This document shows positions 52,405-62,961 of a DNA stretch of 64,000 nt, one piece after another. The DNA lies in assembly GCF_036323495.1 (NCBI RefSeq), contig NZ_AP028947.1, positions 2,666,001 to 2,730,000 on the forward strand, read 5' to 3'. The notes beneath the pieces were generated by a model. It ran no database searches. It had not been told where the DNA came from and was given only the letters and a program-made list of their open reading frames with translations. Source of the stretch: Limnobacter thiooxidans. Its GTDB lineage: Bacteria > Pseudomonadota > Gammaproteobacteria > Burkholderiales > Burkholderiaceae_B. A program made the position numbers and the translations under genes. Position 1 is the first letter of the stretch, and every line of letters starts with the position of its first letter.

Positions 52405-54363
52405 TCAAATGTCGGCTGGGCCAGTGTTGCTCAGCGTCCTCTCTGAACCTGAGACCACTGTTGCGCCCATCAAGTTCTGAATGTCTTTTAAAAACGGGTC
52501 TTCCTGCAAGGCTTGCTTGGCCCCTTCAAGGGCCTGCCTGCGTGTTTCACTTTGTACGGCGTGGGCTGTTTGCTGGGCTTCGCCAAACTGCATCTGCAAA
52601 CGCACGGTGCAACCATAATACTGCCCCAGGGCCGTTTCAAGGCGGGTCACCATGCTGGCTTCCGTGTAAGCCTTGATTGCCGTGCGCAAATTGATTTGTA
52701 ACACATCGCCGTCGCGCATTGCCTCAACCAGTTCGGCCTGCACCAGGGCCTGCCGGGTCAAACCCTTGGCGGGCACTTCCTGGGAAACCTGTGGCCAATT
52801 GGCAGCACTGGGCAAATCTCCGCTGGCCGATTGAACCATGGGCGGTGCGGAAAATGGCACTGCACCCTGGGCAAGCGACGTGGTTGCAATGGTGACTGAA
52901 GATGCAGGAATTGCCTGCATTGATGAAGATCCGGATTTGGCAACGGGTTCGTCATCAGCCGTGTCCCAAGGTGGCGACTCGTCAAAATCATCCACTGGAG
53001 TGGACACTGAAGCAGGCGGTGAAGTAAGCACCTCCGCCATCGACACTGCCGGCGCGGTTTGCACAGCCACAGGCGTGTCATCAACACGCGCATTTACCTG
53101 CGAACTCGTTGGAGCTTGTGCGGGGGTATTTGATTGAACATTCACTGGCAGGTTGACAGGCGCAGTCGCACGGGGAACAGGCACCGCGACCTTGGCAGCA
53201 CTGGGCGCAAACGCAGGCGCGGTTCCTGAAATCGTTGCGGTCGAGGGTACAGAACGCGCCACACTACCCTGCCCACCCGGCTTGAAAGCCAACATGCGCA
53301 CCAGGGCCATGGAAAACCCGATCGACTCTTCCGGCGCCAGGTGCAATTCTGCACGGGCATGGGTCGCGATCTGGTAAATCAACTGAAGGTCTTCTGCGCC
53401 AAATGCACCCTGCAAGCTTTGCAAAGCAGCCTGGTCAGGATCGTCGATGTCCAATCCGCCTGCGAAATGGGCCACTGAAAGCCGATACGCAATGGCAGCC
53501 AGCTCATCCAGAATGGCACCGAATGGCGCACTGGCGGCAGCCAAGGCATTGCCCAGTTCAAGCAGCGCCTTGCCATCGCCTTGAGCCAAGGCCTGCAAAA
53601 TTTGATGCACCACCTGCTGGTCGACGGCACCCAACATGGTTCGTACCGTGTCTTCGCCAATCTGGCCTGCGCTGTAGGCAATGGCCTGGTCAGTCAAGGA
53701 CAAGGCATCGCGCACACTGCCGCGGGCTGCTTTGGCCAGCAGGCGCAATGCGCCGGGCTCAAAAGCAATCTGTTCCTCGGTCAGAATATGAGCCAGGTGG
53801 TCAGCCAGTTGATCGGGGGGCAATTGGCGCAGGGCAAATTGCAGGCAACGCGACAGCACGGTGGCGGGAATTTTTTGGGGGTCGGTGGTGGCCAGAATGA
53901 ACAGCACATGGCCCGGTGGTTCTTCCAGCGTTTTCAGCATGGCATTGAATGCACTGGTTGACAGCATGTGCACTTCGTCGATGACGTACACCTTGTAGCG
54001 GCCTGCAGTGGGCGCATACATTGCATTTTCGAGCAAGGCACGCATTTCATCCACTCGGGTGTTGGTGGCAGCATCCACTTCAATCAGGTCGACAAAACGG
54101 CCTTGACTGATTTCAACGCAAGCCTGGCATTTTCCACAGGGGGTACGGCTGATGCCCTGTTCGCAGTTGACGGCACGGGCCAGAATTCGGGCAATGGTGG
54201 TTTTGCCCACGCCGCGTGTGCCGGTGAACAGATAAGCGTGGTGAAGGCGCTGGTTGTCGAGCGCGTGAGAAAGGGCTTTTACCACATGCGCCTGGCCCAC
54301 CAGAGAATCAAAGTCTCGGGGTCGCCATTTCCTGGCCAAAGCCTGAGAAACTGTTTGATTCAT
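52405..54363 (-). CDS. dnaX: DNA polymerase III subunits tau/gamma
   Basis: A 652-aa clamp-loader subunit. The N-terminus is [21 protein letters not shown]. Walker A is [18 protein letters not shown] zinc-binding set [16 protein letters not shown] follows, then [18 protein letters not shown] and [11 protein letters not shown] (DExH) motifs and sensor 1 [12 protein letters not shown]. Residues about 370-530 form a long Pro/Ala/Val/Thr-rich linker, then the tau C-terminal domain ([21 protein letters not shown]). I see no slippery heptamer at a position that would yield gamma by frameshifting. The start ATG 54363 (MNQTVSQ) matches family members; the frame is open to 54390. Confidence 0.97.
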   Translation of the reverse strand: MNQTVSQALARKWRPRDFDSLVGQAHVVKALSHALDNQRLHHAYLFTGTRGVGKTTIARILARAVNCEQGISRTPCGKCQACVEISQGRFVDLIEVDAATNTRVDEMRALLENAMYAPTAGRYKVYVIDEVHMLSTSAFNAMLKTLEEPPGHVLFILATTDPQKIPATVLSRCLQFALRQLPPDQLADHLAHILTEEQIAFEPGALRLLAKAARGSVRDALSLTDQAIAYSAGQIGEDTVRTMLGAVDQQVVHQILQALAQGDGKALLELGNALAAASAPFGAILDELAAIAYRLSVAHFAGGLDIDDPDQAALQSLQGAFGAEDLQLIYQIATHARAELHLAPEESIGFSMALVRMLAFKPGGQGSVARSVPSTATISGTAPAFAPSAAKVAVPVPRATAPVNLPVNVQSNTPAQAPTSSQVNARVDDTPVAVQTAPAVSMAEVLTSPPASVSTPVDDFDESPPWDTADDEPVAKSGSSSMQAIPASSVTIATTSLAQGAVPFSAPPMVQSASGDLPSAANWPQVSQEVPAKGLTRQALVQAELVEAMRDGDVLQINLRTAIKAYTEASMVTRLETALGQYYGCTVRLQMQFGEAQQTAHAVQSETRRQALEGAKQALQEDPFLKDIQNLMGATVVSGSERTLSNTGPADI

Positions 54364-54397
54364 GCAGATTGGGTCCAGTAATTTGACCAAAACAAGA

Positions 54398-54491
54398 GGC
54401 GAGCCAGAACCCCGGCACTGACTTCACGGTTGTGGCTGCTTCCTTCCGGACCTGACCAGGTTGGCCGCTACGCCATGCGGGGAGGCCCGCC
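54398..54491 (-). ncRNA. ffs: Signal recognition particle 4.5S RNA
   Basis: Read on the minus strand, the universally conserved SRP core GGTCAGGTCCGGAAGGAAGC is present (around 54440-54463), flanked by matching arms. The terminal stem is GGCGGGCC (5', 54491-54484) with GGCTCGCC (3', 54405-54398). The size of about 94 nt fits the small bacterial SRP RNA. It binds Ffh to target inner-membrane proteins. A T-rich stretch (TCTTGTTTTGG) follows the 3' end as a probable terminator. It lies between dnaX and the AddA-like gene. Exact ends are estimated from pairing. Confidence 0.95.
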
Positions 54492-54501
54492 AAACTGAAT
54501 T

Positions 54502-57500
54502 CTACACCGAAGTCAGCCAGTGAACTTCGCCGTGGCGGTCAATCAAGGCAGCTTGTGTAGGGGCTGGTTTGCAGCCACGGTTCAAGGTTTGGTCCACTAA
54601 GCCCACGTATTCAAGCACTTGCCGGGTGTAATCGGGCAAATTCAGCTCGGTCACAGCCCACTTGTAATCCAGCACAAGGAAACGATCGTGCAATTCAAGT
54701 ACCCGGTCTGCACGCAATGAACGACCATCACCCCGAACCCATTCCAGTTCATTGAACACACGGTGTTGGCTGGCTTTTGCCCCCTGCATCCAGGGCTGCA
54801 ATTCAACTTTCTCCGCGAGCAGGCGGCAGGCCTGTTCCACGTGCATTAACTCGTCATCGCGCAAGGGGCGAAACATCATTTCACAGCGAAGTTGTACTTT
54901 CGACCACCAACCCTGAAAGTCCGTCTCAGCCAGTTCGTCGACCCATTCCAGCGCAGCATGCCAGGCCGTGCCCTTGCGCAACTCGGGAGAATCAGGGCGC
55001 GGCACCACTTTGCCCACAGGTTTGCTCAAGGCTTGCAGCACAGGAAATTGTGGCCTGACCCACAAGGCGGGTGGATCAAACAGACCCGTCAATTCAAACT
55101 GCTGCGGCAACAAACCTGCTGGTTGTTCAAGAGGTTTGGCAGCCCCATCGGCATCAAGCCAGTTGTCGTGAATTTCTGTGGCAAAAGGCAGCAGACGCTC
55201 ATACCAGCCTTTGGCCGCCCCGCGCTTTTCACTGCCACTGAGGTGAATGGAATGGCGGGCACGGGTCAATGCCACGTAGAGCAGGTGATCTTCTTCGTCG
55301 GCATAAGCCTGTTTTTCAATCGTTTGCGCAGCAGAACGGCCCGGGCTGGTGTTGCCAAGGTTGGACATCACCGTGACGGAATCAGGATGCGACTCGCCCA
55401 GTTCCCAGTCAATGAGCAAACCGGCGTTGCTACCACCCGGCTTGGGCGAGGAATTCGCATCGAACAGCCAGACATGATCCGCCTCCAACCCCTTGGCAGA
55501 ATGCACGGTCATGATGCGCAGAACGTCGGGGTTGGCAGGTGCCCCCTCGCTGTCCGAGCTGGCATAGGTTTGCAATTTCAGCGCCTCATCCAAAGCCTGT
55601 TGCAAATCCGGGAAACGCCCCTTGTTCAGCCCCAGTGCCCAAGCCTTCAGCCAGTCCCAGTGTTCGGCCATCATCACGCGCTGGCGAGGTGACGCAGTAT
55701 TAAGGTATTTTTCCGAGGCCTGTGTGTCTTCAACCACGGTGGTCAGGGTTTCAAACAAGGGCAGCGCACGCGCCATGTTCAACCACCGTAACAACATTGC
55801 ATGCAGACCGCCCCAGGCTGAATCGCCCTGTTCAGCCAATGCCACAAGCGTGGCCCACACGGTGGTGGTCTGCGTGCTGTGGGCTGCGCCGAGCAAGACC
55901 TGAAACCTAGCCGATGACAAGGCGATCAGGGGGCAACGCAGCAATTGCAGCAAGTACAGATTCTGATTGGGGTCATTCAGAAAACCAAGCAAGGCAATGG
56001 TGTCCGACCAGACCACCGAGGTGTAACGCTCGCCCTTGTCTTTGATGGTGTACGCCAGGCCTGCTTCACGCAAGGCCGCCATCAAAGGTAAGCCACTTTG
56101 GTGGGCGCGAATCAACACCATGACCTGGCTGAGGTGGTCGATACTGCCCTGCTTCAACCAATGTTGAAGTGTTTGCACCACCTGCCTGGCTTCATCAGGT
56201 CCACTGTGTTCTTTGGCAATTTTTGGGTAAACATGAAGGCCGCCCATTTGCCGTACTGGTGTGCTGGCCATTTCCGTTTCCGCCAAGCTGGTGTGGGCGC
56301 GAAAAGCGGTTTGCCCTCGTGTATTGCCTGATTCAAAAACCTGGTTCACCACATCCACAACAGCCTTTGAGCAACGGCGGGTGGAGTCAGATTCCAAAGT
56401 TCGAGCACCGAAGTATTCAATCAGCCATTGCCGGGCGTGGTTGAACAGCCGAGCCTCGGCACGGCGAAATCGGTAAATCGACTGCTTGGGGTCGCCCACA
56501 AGAAATACACTGGGTTTGTCATCGCCACTGTAATCCTGCAGCCAAAGTTTCAGGATGTTCCATTGCACCGGGTTGGTGTCCTGAAACTCGTCCACCAGCA
56601 AATGGCGCACGCGCGTGTCCAGTTTTTGCTGCATGTAGGCGCGTTGTTCATCGTCCATCAACATGCGCAATGCGGTGGCTTCAAGGTCATCAAAGTCGCA
56701 CAGGCCCTGTTCTGCCTTGATGGTTTTGTAGGTGTCGAACAAGGGCTCAATCAACACCTGCAATGCGCGCGTGGCCAGCAGGTCGCTTTGGTCTTTTTCA
56801 AGCTGCAAAGCCTGAACAAACTGATTTGCCAAACCTTCAAAGAATTGCACGTAGGTGGTTTCATCCAGACCACTTTTCAACTGGCCACCAGTGGGTTTGC
56901 AAAACAACTTGGCGGGCTCGTTCTTGCCGGTCAGGCACAGGGCTTTCAACTGCCCAAAAACCTCAATCAAACTGGTCGTTTGATTCTCAAGACCAGTCAG
57001 TGCTTTTTCAATGGTATTGGCATGTTCTTTCTGCTTGGGCGTGCCCATGGCCAGCCATTGTGCGGCGGTCCACCACAGTGCAACAAAGGCTGGCGACTTC
57101 AACACCTCGACCGGCCATTGCTGGTGATCTTCAATGCCGAACACGGCGTTCAAAGGGGGTGCTTCGCGATTGCCAAGCCACAGGCTACAAGCCACGCGGT
57201 TGCTCAATGCGATGCGCAGCACTTGCCGCATCACCGCGCGGTCCATGTGTGCTGCCAGCGTGTCGAGGGCAGTCAGCAGTTCGGCGGGTTGCGCGCCCTG
57301 CAGCAAATCTTCGGTAAGCGCATCAATTGCGGCATCCATCCAGAATGCGGTTTGATCGGTGGGTTCACTTTGCCTGGAAAATCCGCTGGCCAATGGTGCC
57401 ATTTGGCAAAGGGATGCAAACCACCCGTGAAATGTGTCAATGGTCACACCGCGCGAATTGGTCAGCACCTCGCCCGCCAGCGCGCGGGCTTTTTGCAAAT

Positions 57501-57813
57501 TGGCCTCTGTGGGCAAAGCACCCCGTTCAGTCAACAGCTTGCGCAGTTGTACTTCATCGAGCAAGGCGCATTCCCGCAACAGGCTGAACAAACGTTCTTG
57601 CATTTCCTGCGCGGCTTTGCGCGTGAAAGTAATGGCCAGAATTTGATCTGGCCGCGCCCCATCGAGCAACAGGCGAAACAGGCGTGCCGTGAGCAACCAG
57701 GTTTTTCCGCTGCCCGCGCAGGCCTCAACTACTACGCTGTTTGCGGGGTTGCAGGCAATACCGGTGAAGTCGGGTTTTGGCTCACTCATTGACTCAATGA
57801 TTGACTCACTCAT
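54502..57813 (-). CDS. UvrD/RecB-type helicase-nuclease (AddA-like)
   Basis: A 1103-aa superfamily 1A helicase with a C-terminal PD-(D/E)XK nuclease, the AddA-type subunit for double-strand break processing. Walker A is VEACAGSGKTWLLTARLF. Further helicase motifs are HLLVDEFQDTNPVQW (motif II), FLVGDPKQSIYRFRRAEA (III), MTVHSAKGLEADHVWL (V) and LLYVALTRARHSIHLSG (VI). The nuclease core near the C-terminus includes RADRVLELHDRFLVLDYKW. I choose ATG 57813 because GAGGAGG lies 6 nt upstream; ATG 57816 is adjacent and the long frame to 58017 overlaps the AddB-like gene. It overlaps that gene by 8 nt. Confidence 0.93.
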   Translation of the reverse strand: MSESIIESMSEPKPDFTGIACNPANSVVVEACAGSGKTWLLTARLFRLLLDGARPDQILAITFTRKAAQEMQERLFSLLRECALLDEVQLRKLLTERGALPTEANLQKARALAGEVLTNSRGVTIDTFHGWFASLCQMAPLASGFSRQSEPTDQTAFWMDAAIDALTEDLLQGAQPAELLTALDTLAAHMDRAVMRQVLRIALSNRVACSLWLGNREAPPLNAVFGIEDHQQWPVEVLKSPAFVALWWTAAQWLAMGTPKQKEHANTIEKALTGLENQTTSLIEVFGQLKALCLTGKNEPAKLFCKPTGGQLKSGLDETTYVQFFEGLANQFVQALQLEKDQSDLLATRALQVLIEPLFDTYKTIKAEQGLCDFDDLEATALRMLMDDEQRAYMQQKLDTRVRHLLVDEFQDTNPVQWNILKLWLQDYSGDDKPSVFLVGDPKQSIYRFRRAEARLFNHARQWLIEYFGARTLESDSTRRCSKAVVDVVNQVFESGNTRGQTAFRAHTSLAETEMASTPVRQMGGLHVYPKIAKEHSGPDEARQVVQTLQHWLKQGSIDHLSQVMVLIRAHQSGLPLMAALREAGLAYTIKDKGERYTSVVWSDTIALLGFLNDPNQNLYLLQLLRCPLIALSSARFQVLLGAAHSTQTTTVWATLVALAEQGDSAWGGLHAMLLRWLNMARALPLFETLTTVVEDTQASEKYLNTASPRQRVMMAEHWDWLKAWALGLNKGRFPDLQQALDEALKLQTYASSDSEGAPANPDVLRIMTVHSAKGLEADHVWLFDANSSPKPGGSNAGLLIDWELGESHPDSVTVMSNLGNTSPGRSAAQTIEKQAYADEEDHLLYVALTRARHSIHLSGSEKRGAAKGWYERLLPFATEIHDNWLDADGAAKPLEQPAGLLPQQFELTGLFDPPALWVRPQFPVLQALSKPVGKVVPRPDSPELRKGTAWHAALEWVDELAETDFQGWWSKVQLRCEMMFRPLRDDELMHVEQACRLLAEKVELQPWMQGAKASQHRVFNELEWVRGDGRSLRADRVLELHDRFLVLDYKWAVTELNLPDYTRQVLEYVGLVDQTLNRGCKPAPTQAALIDRHGEVHWLTSV

Positions 57814-60337
57814 CATCGCCCTCCTCGCCCAGTGTTTCATCCGCGAATTCGGGCAGGCTTTCAGGCCTGCACACACCGCGCACAGCACACCATTCGCACG
57901 CATCGCCAGGGTTGGCCTGCCACACGGCTGAACCGGAAAAAAACCTGTCCAGTTCATGGGCCAGTTCGCCAAGCAACACTTCGCCCCATGAATTGAAACC
58001 GTGCTGACGCCATTCATCGGTCAAGGGCGGGAAGGTGACCCAATCCACCTCGTCCTTGTGAAGCCCCAGAAAATCCAGTTGGGCAGTGGGGCTGTTCAGC
58101 ATGGCCTGGTAGGCGGGCAATTGTGGCTGCGAAAGCGGCTCTTGCAATCGTTTTTTCAACACGGAAGGCTTGGTGAACTTGATGTCGGAAATGCCAAGTT
58201 CCTGACCGCGAACATCGAGACGGTCAACCCGCCCTTTCAAAGTGACTACAGCACCGCTGGGTTGAAGCATCAAGGGATGTTCAACCGTTTGCTCGGCGCC
58301 CTTGAATTGCCAGCCTTGAATTTTGCGTTCCATCAGTTTGCCGGCCACACGCGGCACAATCTGTTCAAAGAATTTCAGAAATGGATAAACCGTGGCACGG
58401 TCAGTCAAATCGAGCTTGCCCCACACCGCCTGGGCCTGATTCAACAAGGCTTGTTTCCAGAATTCAAGCTGGTTTGTAGCGTCACCGGCATTTGCCATGT
58501 GTTGCGCTGTTTTTTCCAGCACCTTGTGTACAAAAATACCGCGCAATTGCTCATAGCGCATGGCGCTGTCGTCGTACTGCGCAGGCCATGGCAATGCATG
58601 TTTCAAGCCAAAGCGCAGGCGGCAAGCCACCCAATCGTCCAGCGCAGTCACACGAAGCGACTCCGGCTTTGAACTTCCAGCTGGTAATGCCGCTAACTCC
58701 AGTGGCGGCTCAGCCTGCTCTCGCACTTGAACTTCGTGGTTTGGCAATTGCCTGTGCCAGCGGGAAGACCAGTGCGAATCCATTTGCTGCATGTCGTGGC
58801 GCGCGGTGTCGCGCAATACGATATCGAGCCACGTCAGTTCAGGCAAGAGCACTTCCGGTTTGCCCGCGACTTGTGCGCTGTGCAGCAAGGTGATTTGTCC
58901 ACTATTCAGAAGCAACTCATGAAGGGCGGATACCTTCTGGATTCGTGCCAGGCGCGGCCCGGCAAAACCCAATTCCTGCGCCACGGCAGGTGGAAGCAGA
59001 CCCGGCGGACTTTCCTGAAAATGCGACTGCGCGCAGCCCAGGACCAACACGCGCTTGAACTGCTGCATGCGCGTACTCAACAGGGGCACCATGCGAACCG
59101 GGCTTTCGATGTCCTGCGGCCTGAACCGTTGCGACTCGGCCCAACTTTGCCAGGCGGCCACAAATTCGCGCGCATCAAACCTGGTTTGTGCGGGCACCTG
59201 GCGCATCAGGCCAAGCACAGTCAGCAACTGTCGGCCGGCTTCATCCTGCTGCAAGTCCAAATCAAGTTTGTATTTCGCAAACAGATCAGAAAATGCGGAG
59301 GCCCATTGGCACAAGGTGTGGCTGTTGCCTTCTTTTCCGAAAGCCCAAGGTTCAAGTTGCTCCAGCAGCACGCCGGTGAAAGGCTGGGCAATGCATGTTA
59401 TCTGGCCGTGCTCAAGATACTGCTGCAACAAGCGATCAAACCAGCCGGCCACGCTGGAAGTGGACAATCGCCAACCTGTGCGGTCGTCCACCAGCACCCC
59501 AAACTGCGCCAGTAACCCCACCAGCCTGCGGGCTGCGAGACGATCCAGCACAGCCACTGCAATCTCGGTGCCAGGCTCATGACGCAACCAATCCAGAATT
59601 TGATGGGCCGCCTGCTGCGCCTGCGTGGTTTCATCGGGGGCGACCTGCAACACCACCCGGCTGGGCTGCTGCGCAAACCGCCTTGTACAGAGATCGTGCC
59701 AGGGCTTTGGCCCTTCAATGGCGGGCAGGCTGAACACTTGCACCGGTGCGTCGGGATAAAACAATTCAAGCCAAAGTCCCGGTATGGTTTCACCATCATC
59801 AAACCAGACCACCTGTTTCGGTTCCCTGTGTTCCGGGACGGCCCGCGCAGGCAGCAAGGCGGTCAATTCCGTGGCATAGGTTTGGGCCAATGTGGCCACC
59901 ACCTGTGCTTCTTCCGCCGCAAAGGCATTGTTCTCCGAATAATGCGCCAATGCACTTGTGTTGCGTTTTTGCACCAGCACCTGGCGCAAGGCCAGTTCAA
60001 GATATTCCTGGGCCAAGGCCCACAATTGCGCGCGGGACGAGCCACCAGCCAGACGGGGCAATTCGCGCAATACACCAACCAGGTCAGCCTGCAAGGCCAG
60101 CCAGGGACCCATCGCATTGGGCTGGCTCAGGCGGTCAGCGGTTTGAACCCAAGGCCCCAGCGTGGACTGGCCTTGGTGATGGCGGGCCCACTGGCGTCTG
60201 AAATCCGATACGGTTTCAATGCGCGGCATGACCCACAGCACGTCACTGGGTAAAATGCGGGATTGCTCAAGCCAGTCAAGTGCAGCTGTAAAAGGAGTGG
60301 CCTCAAAAGGCGTGTCGGAGGTAATGTATTGACTCAA
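57806..60337 (-). CDS. PD-(D/E)XK nuclease with Fe-S cluster (AddB-like)
   Basis: An 843-aa partner of the AddA-like protein. The N-terminal two thirds resemble an inactivated helicase: no intact Walker A is visible, as in Betaproteobacterial AddB-like proteins. The C-terminal nuclease shows VDRLDVRGQELGISDIKFTK with the Asp and Lys of PD-(D/E)XK. Fe-S cysteines fit the AddB pattern: one in DDWVACRLRFGLKHAL before the nuclease and three in CEWCAVRGVC after it. Together the pair would recognise and resect DNA ends. Translation is coupled with the downstream helicase gene by overlap. Confidence 0.9.
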   Translation of the reverse strand: MSQYITSDTPFEATPFTAALDWLEQSRILPSDVLWVMPRIETVSDFRRQWARHHQGQSTLGPWVQTADRLSQPNAMGPWLALQADLVGVLRELPRLAGGSSRAQLWALAQEYLELALRQVLVQKRNTSALAHYSENNAFAAEEAQVVATLAQTYATELTALLPARAVPEHREPKQVVWFDDGETIPGLWLELFYPDAPVQVFSLPAIEGPKPWHDLCTRRFAQQPSRVVLQVAPDETTQAQQAAHQILDWLRHEPGTEIAVAVLDRLAARRLVGLLAQFGVLVDDRTGWRLSTSSVAGWFDRLLQQYLEHGQITCIAQPFTGVLLEQLEPWAFGKEGNSHTLCQWASAFSDLFAKYKLDLDLQQDEAGRQLLTVLGLMRQVPAQTRFDAREFVAAWQSWAESQRFRPQDIESPVRMVPLLSTRMQQFKRVLVLGCAQSHFQESPPGLLPPAVAQELGFAGPRLARIQKVSALHELLLNSGQITLLHSAQVAGKPEVLLPELTWLDIVLRDTARHDMQQMDSHWSSRWHRQLPNHEVQVREQAEPPLELAALPAGSSKPESLRVTALDDWVACRLRFGLKHALPWPAQYDDSAMRYEQLRGIFVHKVLEKTAQHMANAGDATNQLEFWKQALLNQAQAVWGKLDLTDRATVYPFLKFFEQIVPRVAGKLMERKIQGWQFKGAEQTVEHPLMLQPSGAVVTLKGRVDRLDVRGQELGISDIKFTKPSVLKKRLQEPLSQPQLPAYQAMLNSPTAQLDFLGLHKDEVDWVTFPPLTDEWRQHGFNSWGEVLLGELAHELDRFFSGSAVWQANPGDACEWCAVRGVCRPESLPEFADETLGEEGDDE

Positions 60338-60523
60338 AACGTGTGTTTGGTGTGCGTTTAGACTGTGAAAACCGGCATGGATTTGTGTTTCTGTTCAATT
60401 TCGCTGTACCATTCAGAATAGCATTTTCTTAAATAAAGAACTTTCATTGTCTGCGCGTGCGTTTTAACCACCCAGATGCGCTTTGTGAACACCTCCAAAG
60501 CAATTACCCACTTGAGGAATTAA

Positions 60524-60853
60524 ATGAGCAGTGACCTGATCAAACACGTCAGTGACGCATCTTTCGACAGCGATGTTTTGAAAACTGCCGGCCCTGTGCT
60601 GGTGGATTACTGGGCTGAATGGTGTGGTCCTTGCAAAATGATCGCCCCGATTCTGGATGACCTGTCGGCTGAATACAAAGGCAAACTGCAAATTGCAAAA
60701 ATGAACGTGGACGAGAATTCCGAAACGCCTGCCAAGTACGGCATCCGTGGGATTCCAACCTTGATGCTGTTCAAAGACGGCGCAGTTGTAGCGACGAAAG
60801 TGGGCGCATTGTCCAAATCACAGCTGGCCGCGTTCATTGACAGCCACCTGTAA
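60524..60853 (+). CDS. trxA: Thioredoxin
   Basis: A 109-aa thioredoxin 1, a cytoplasmic disulfide reductase. The active site WCGPC lies in [20 protein letters not shown] (about residues 32-36), followed by [26 protein letters not shown] with the cis-Pro. The start follows GAGGA. The gene precedes rho, the common order in proteobacteria. The 186-bp gap to the divergent AddB-like gene should carry its promoter, but I see no convincing -35/-10 pair. Confidence 0.98.
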   Translation: MSSDLIKHVSDASFDSDVLKTAGPVLVDYWAEWCGPCKMIAPILDDLSAEYKGKLQIAKMNVDENSETPAKYGIRGIPTLMLFKDGAVVATKVGALSKSQLAAFIDSHL

Positions 60854-60870
60854 AATTAAAAGAATCGAGT

Positions 60871-60893
60871 AACCCGGCCTCGTGCCGGGTTTC
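60871..60893 (+). terminator. Hairpin after trxA
   Basis: AACCCGGC-ctcgt-GCCGGGTT followed by TC forms an 8-bp GC-rich stem 18 nt after the trxA stop. The T-tract is very short, so it may be a partial terminator or attenuator before rho. Confidence 0.7.
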
Positions 60894-60977
60894 AAAACAC
60901 CTCGCCTCAGTACTACCTCCATCCTTCGTTAACCTGATCACCTCGCGGCATTCGCCACCTACACACAGCAAAACAAT

Positions 60978-62234
60978 ATGTATCTATCTGAACTAAAAAC
61001 GCAACACGTCTCTGCCCTGCTTGAAGTGGCTGGTGGCCTGGAAATCGAGAATGCCAACCGCATGCGCAAACAGGAATTGATGTTTGCAATCCTGAAAAAG
61101 CGTGCCAAGAACGGTGAACAAATTTTCGGTGATGGTGTGCTTGAAGTGCTGCCTGACGGGTTTGGCTTCCTGCGCTCGCCAGAAACTTCTTACCTGGCCA
61201 GCCCGGACGACATTTATATTTCTCCCAGCCAGATTCGCCGCTTCAACCTGCACACCGGTGACAGCATTGAAGGTGAGGTTCGCACCCCGAAAGACGGTGA
61301 GCGTTATTTCGCACTGGTGAAAGTGGACAAGGTCAACGGCGAAGCGCCTGAAGCCAGCAAACACAAAATCCTGTTTGAAAACCTGACACCGTTGCACCCG
61401 AACCAGCCTTTGAAGCTGGAGCGCGACATGCGCGGCGAAGAAAACAACACTGGCCGGATTATCGACCTGGTGGCTCCAATCGGCAAAGGCCAGCGCGGCT
61501 TGTTGGTGGCACCACCCAAGTCGGGTAAAACCGTGATGCTGCAGCACATTGCGCATGCCATCACCGCGAATCACCCCGACATTACCTTGATTGTGTTGTT
61601 GATCGACGAACGTCCGGAAGAAGTGACGGAAATGATGCGCTCCGTGCGTGGCGAAGTGATTGCCTCCACGTTTGATGAACCTGCAACGCGCCACGTTCAG
61701 GTTGCTGAAATGGTGATCGAAAAGGCCAAGCGCCTGGTTGAACACAAGCGCGACGTGGTCATTCTGCTTGACTCCATTACCCGCCTGGCGCGTGCCTACA
61801 ACACGGTGGTGCCCTCCTCCGGCAAGGTACTGACCGGTGGTGTGGACGCCAACGCACTGCACCGTCCCAAGCGTTTCTTTGGTGCGGCCCGTAACATTGA
61901 AGAAGGTGGCTCACTGACCATCATCGCCACGGCACTGGTGGACACCGGTTCCCGCATGGATGAAGTGATTTACGAAGAATTCAAGGGTACCGGCAACATG
62001 GAAATCCACATGGAACGCCGCATGGCGGAAAAGCGTGTGTACCCAGCCATCAACATCAACCGCTCGTCGACACGTCGCGAAGAACTGCTGATCAAGCCCG
62101 ATCTGCTGCAAAAGATCTGGGTGCTGCGCCGCCTGCTGCACGACATGGACGAAATAGCGGCAATGGAGTTCCTGATGGACAAGATCCGGCAGACCAAGAA
62201 CAACGCCGAATTCTTCGAAATGATGAAGAAGTAA
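60978..62234 (+). CDS. rho: Transcription termination factor Rho
   Basis: A 418-aa hexameric RNA helicase. The N-terminal Rho domain ([32 protein letters not shown]) and RNA-binding OB fold ([26 protein letters not shown] segment) are followed by the ATPase core. Walker A is [16 protein letters not shown], with [14 protein letters not shown] (Walker B region) and [27 protein letters not shown]. Length matches family members without inserts. It is followed by a strong intrinsic terminator. Confidence 0.98.
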   Translation: MYLSELKTQHVSALLEVAGGLEIENANRMRKQELMFAILKKRAKNGEQIFGDGVLEVLPDGFGFLRSPETSYLASPDDIYISPSQIRRFNLHTGDSIEGEVRTPKDGERYFALVKVDKVNGEAPEASKHKILFENLTPLHPNQPLKLERDMRGEENNTGRIIDLVAPIGKGQRGLLVAPPKSGKTVMLQHIAHAITANHPDITLIVLLIDERPEEVTEMMRSVRGEVIASTFDEPATRHVQVAEMVIEKAKRLVEHKRDVVILLDSITRLARAYNTVVPSSGKVLTGGVDANALHRPKRFFGAARNIEEGGSLTIIATALVDTGSRMDEVIYEEFKGTGNMEIHMERRMAEKRVYPAININRSSTRREELLIKPDLLQKIWVLRRLLHDMDEIAAMEFLMDKIRQTKNNAEFFEMMKK

Positions 62235-62245
62235 GCAACAAAGTG

Positions 62246-62282
62246 AGGCGAGGTGAATTTTTTCCCTCGCCTTATTTTTTTG
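62246..62282 (+). terminator. Intrinsic terminator after rho
   Basis: AGGCGAGG (62246-62253) pairs with CCTCGCCT (62265-62272) around a T-rich loop, followed by TATTTTTTTG. It begins 12 nt after the rho stop codon and separates rho from the LemA unit. Confidence 0.9.
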
Positions 62283-62329
62283 TATCATGCCCCCAAGGCC
62301 ACCGCCATCCTTTGCCCAGGAGCTTTCGA

Positions 62330-62947
62330 ATGACCCGCGTACTTTCCAGTGTATTTTCCCGTGCAATGCCTGTATTTGCCCTGCTGTTTGCGCTGACCCT
62401 GAGTGGTTGCGGCTACAACACCATTCAAACCACCGACGAACAGGTCAAAGCCGCCTGGGCTGAAGTACTGAACCAGTACCAGCGCCGTGCCGACCTGGTG
62501 CCCAACCTGGTGAATGTGGTCAAGGCCGAGGCCAATTTTGAGCAGGAAACACTGACACAGGTTGTGGAAGCTCGGGCCAAGGCCACATCGATTCAGGCCA
62601 CGCCTGAACTGATCAATGACCCGGAAGCCTTCAACAGATTCCAGCAGGCACAGGGTGAACTGAAAGGTGCTTTGTCTCGCCTGCTGTTGGTCACTGAAAA
62701 CTATCCGAACCTGAAGGCCAACCAAGGCTTCCGTGATCTGCAGGCCCAACTGGAAGGCACTGAAAACCGCATCACAGTGGCGCGCAACCGCTACATTCAA
62801 TCTGTTCAGGAATACAACATCACGGTGCGGTCTTTCCCCAACAACCTGACGGCCATGGCGATGGGGTACGCAGTCAAACCCAGCTTCACCGTTGAGAATG
62901 AAGCAGCCATTTCAAAACCACCCACTGTTGATTTCGGCACGAAGTGA
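62330..62947 (+). CDS. LemA family lipoprotein
   Basis: A 205-aa LemA protein with an N-terminal signal/lipobox (LFALTLSGC, Cys near residue 24). The LemA core is AAWAEVLNQYQRRADLVPNLVNVVKA, with LLLVTENYPNLKANQGFRDLQAQLEGTENRI and YNITVRSFPNN. LemA proteins form membrane-anchored helical hairpins of unknown precise role and are regularly followed by TPM-domain genes, as here. The start ATG 62330 follows AGGAG; the frame opens earlier at 62243, inside the rho terminator. Its stop overlaps a possible GTG of the next gene. Confidence 0.94.
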   Translation: MTRVLSSVFSRAMPVFALLFALTLSGCGYNTIQTTDEQVKAAWAEVLNQYQRRADLVPNLVNVVKAEANFEQETLTQVVEARAKATSIQATPELINDPEAFNRFQQAQGELKGALSRLLLVTENYPNLKANQGFRDLQAQLEGTENRITVARNRYIQSVQEYNITVRSFPNNLTAMAMGYAVKPSFTVENEAAISKPPTVDFGTK

Positions 62948-62961
62948 TAAAGGTAACCCCC

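Noticed and set aside
53862..53884. A run of six A (minus strand) in dnaX as a programmed frameshift site
   Set aside because: It lies within the conserved ATPase sensor region, far too early to give a gamma-like product, and lacks the A-AAA-AAG heptamer.
56428..57792. A 454-codon plus-strand open frame
   Set aside because: Antisense to the AddA-like helicase gene; the translation is rich in His, Gln and Gly without motifs, as expected of a shadow frame.
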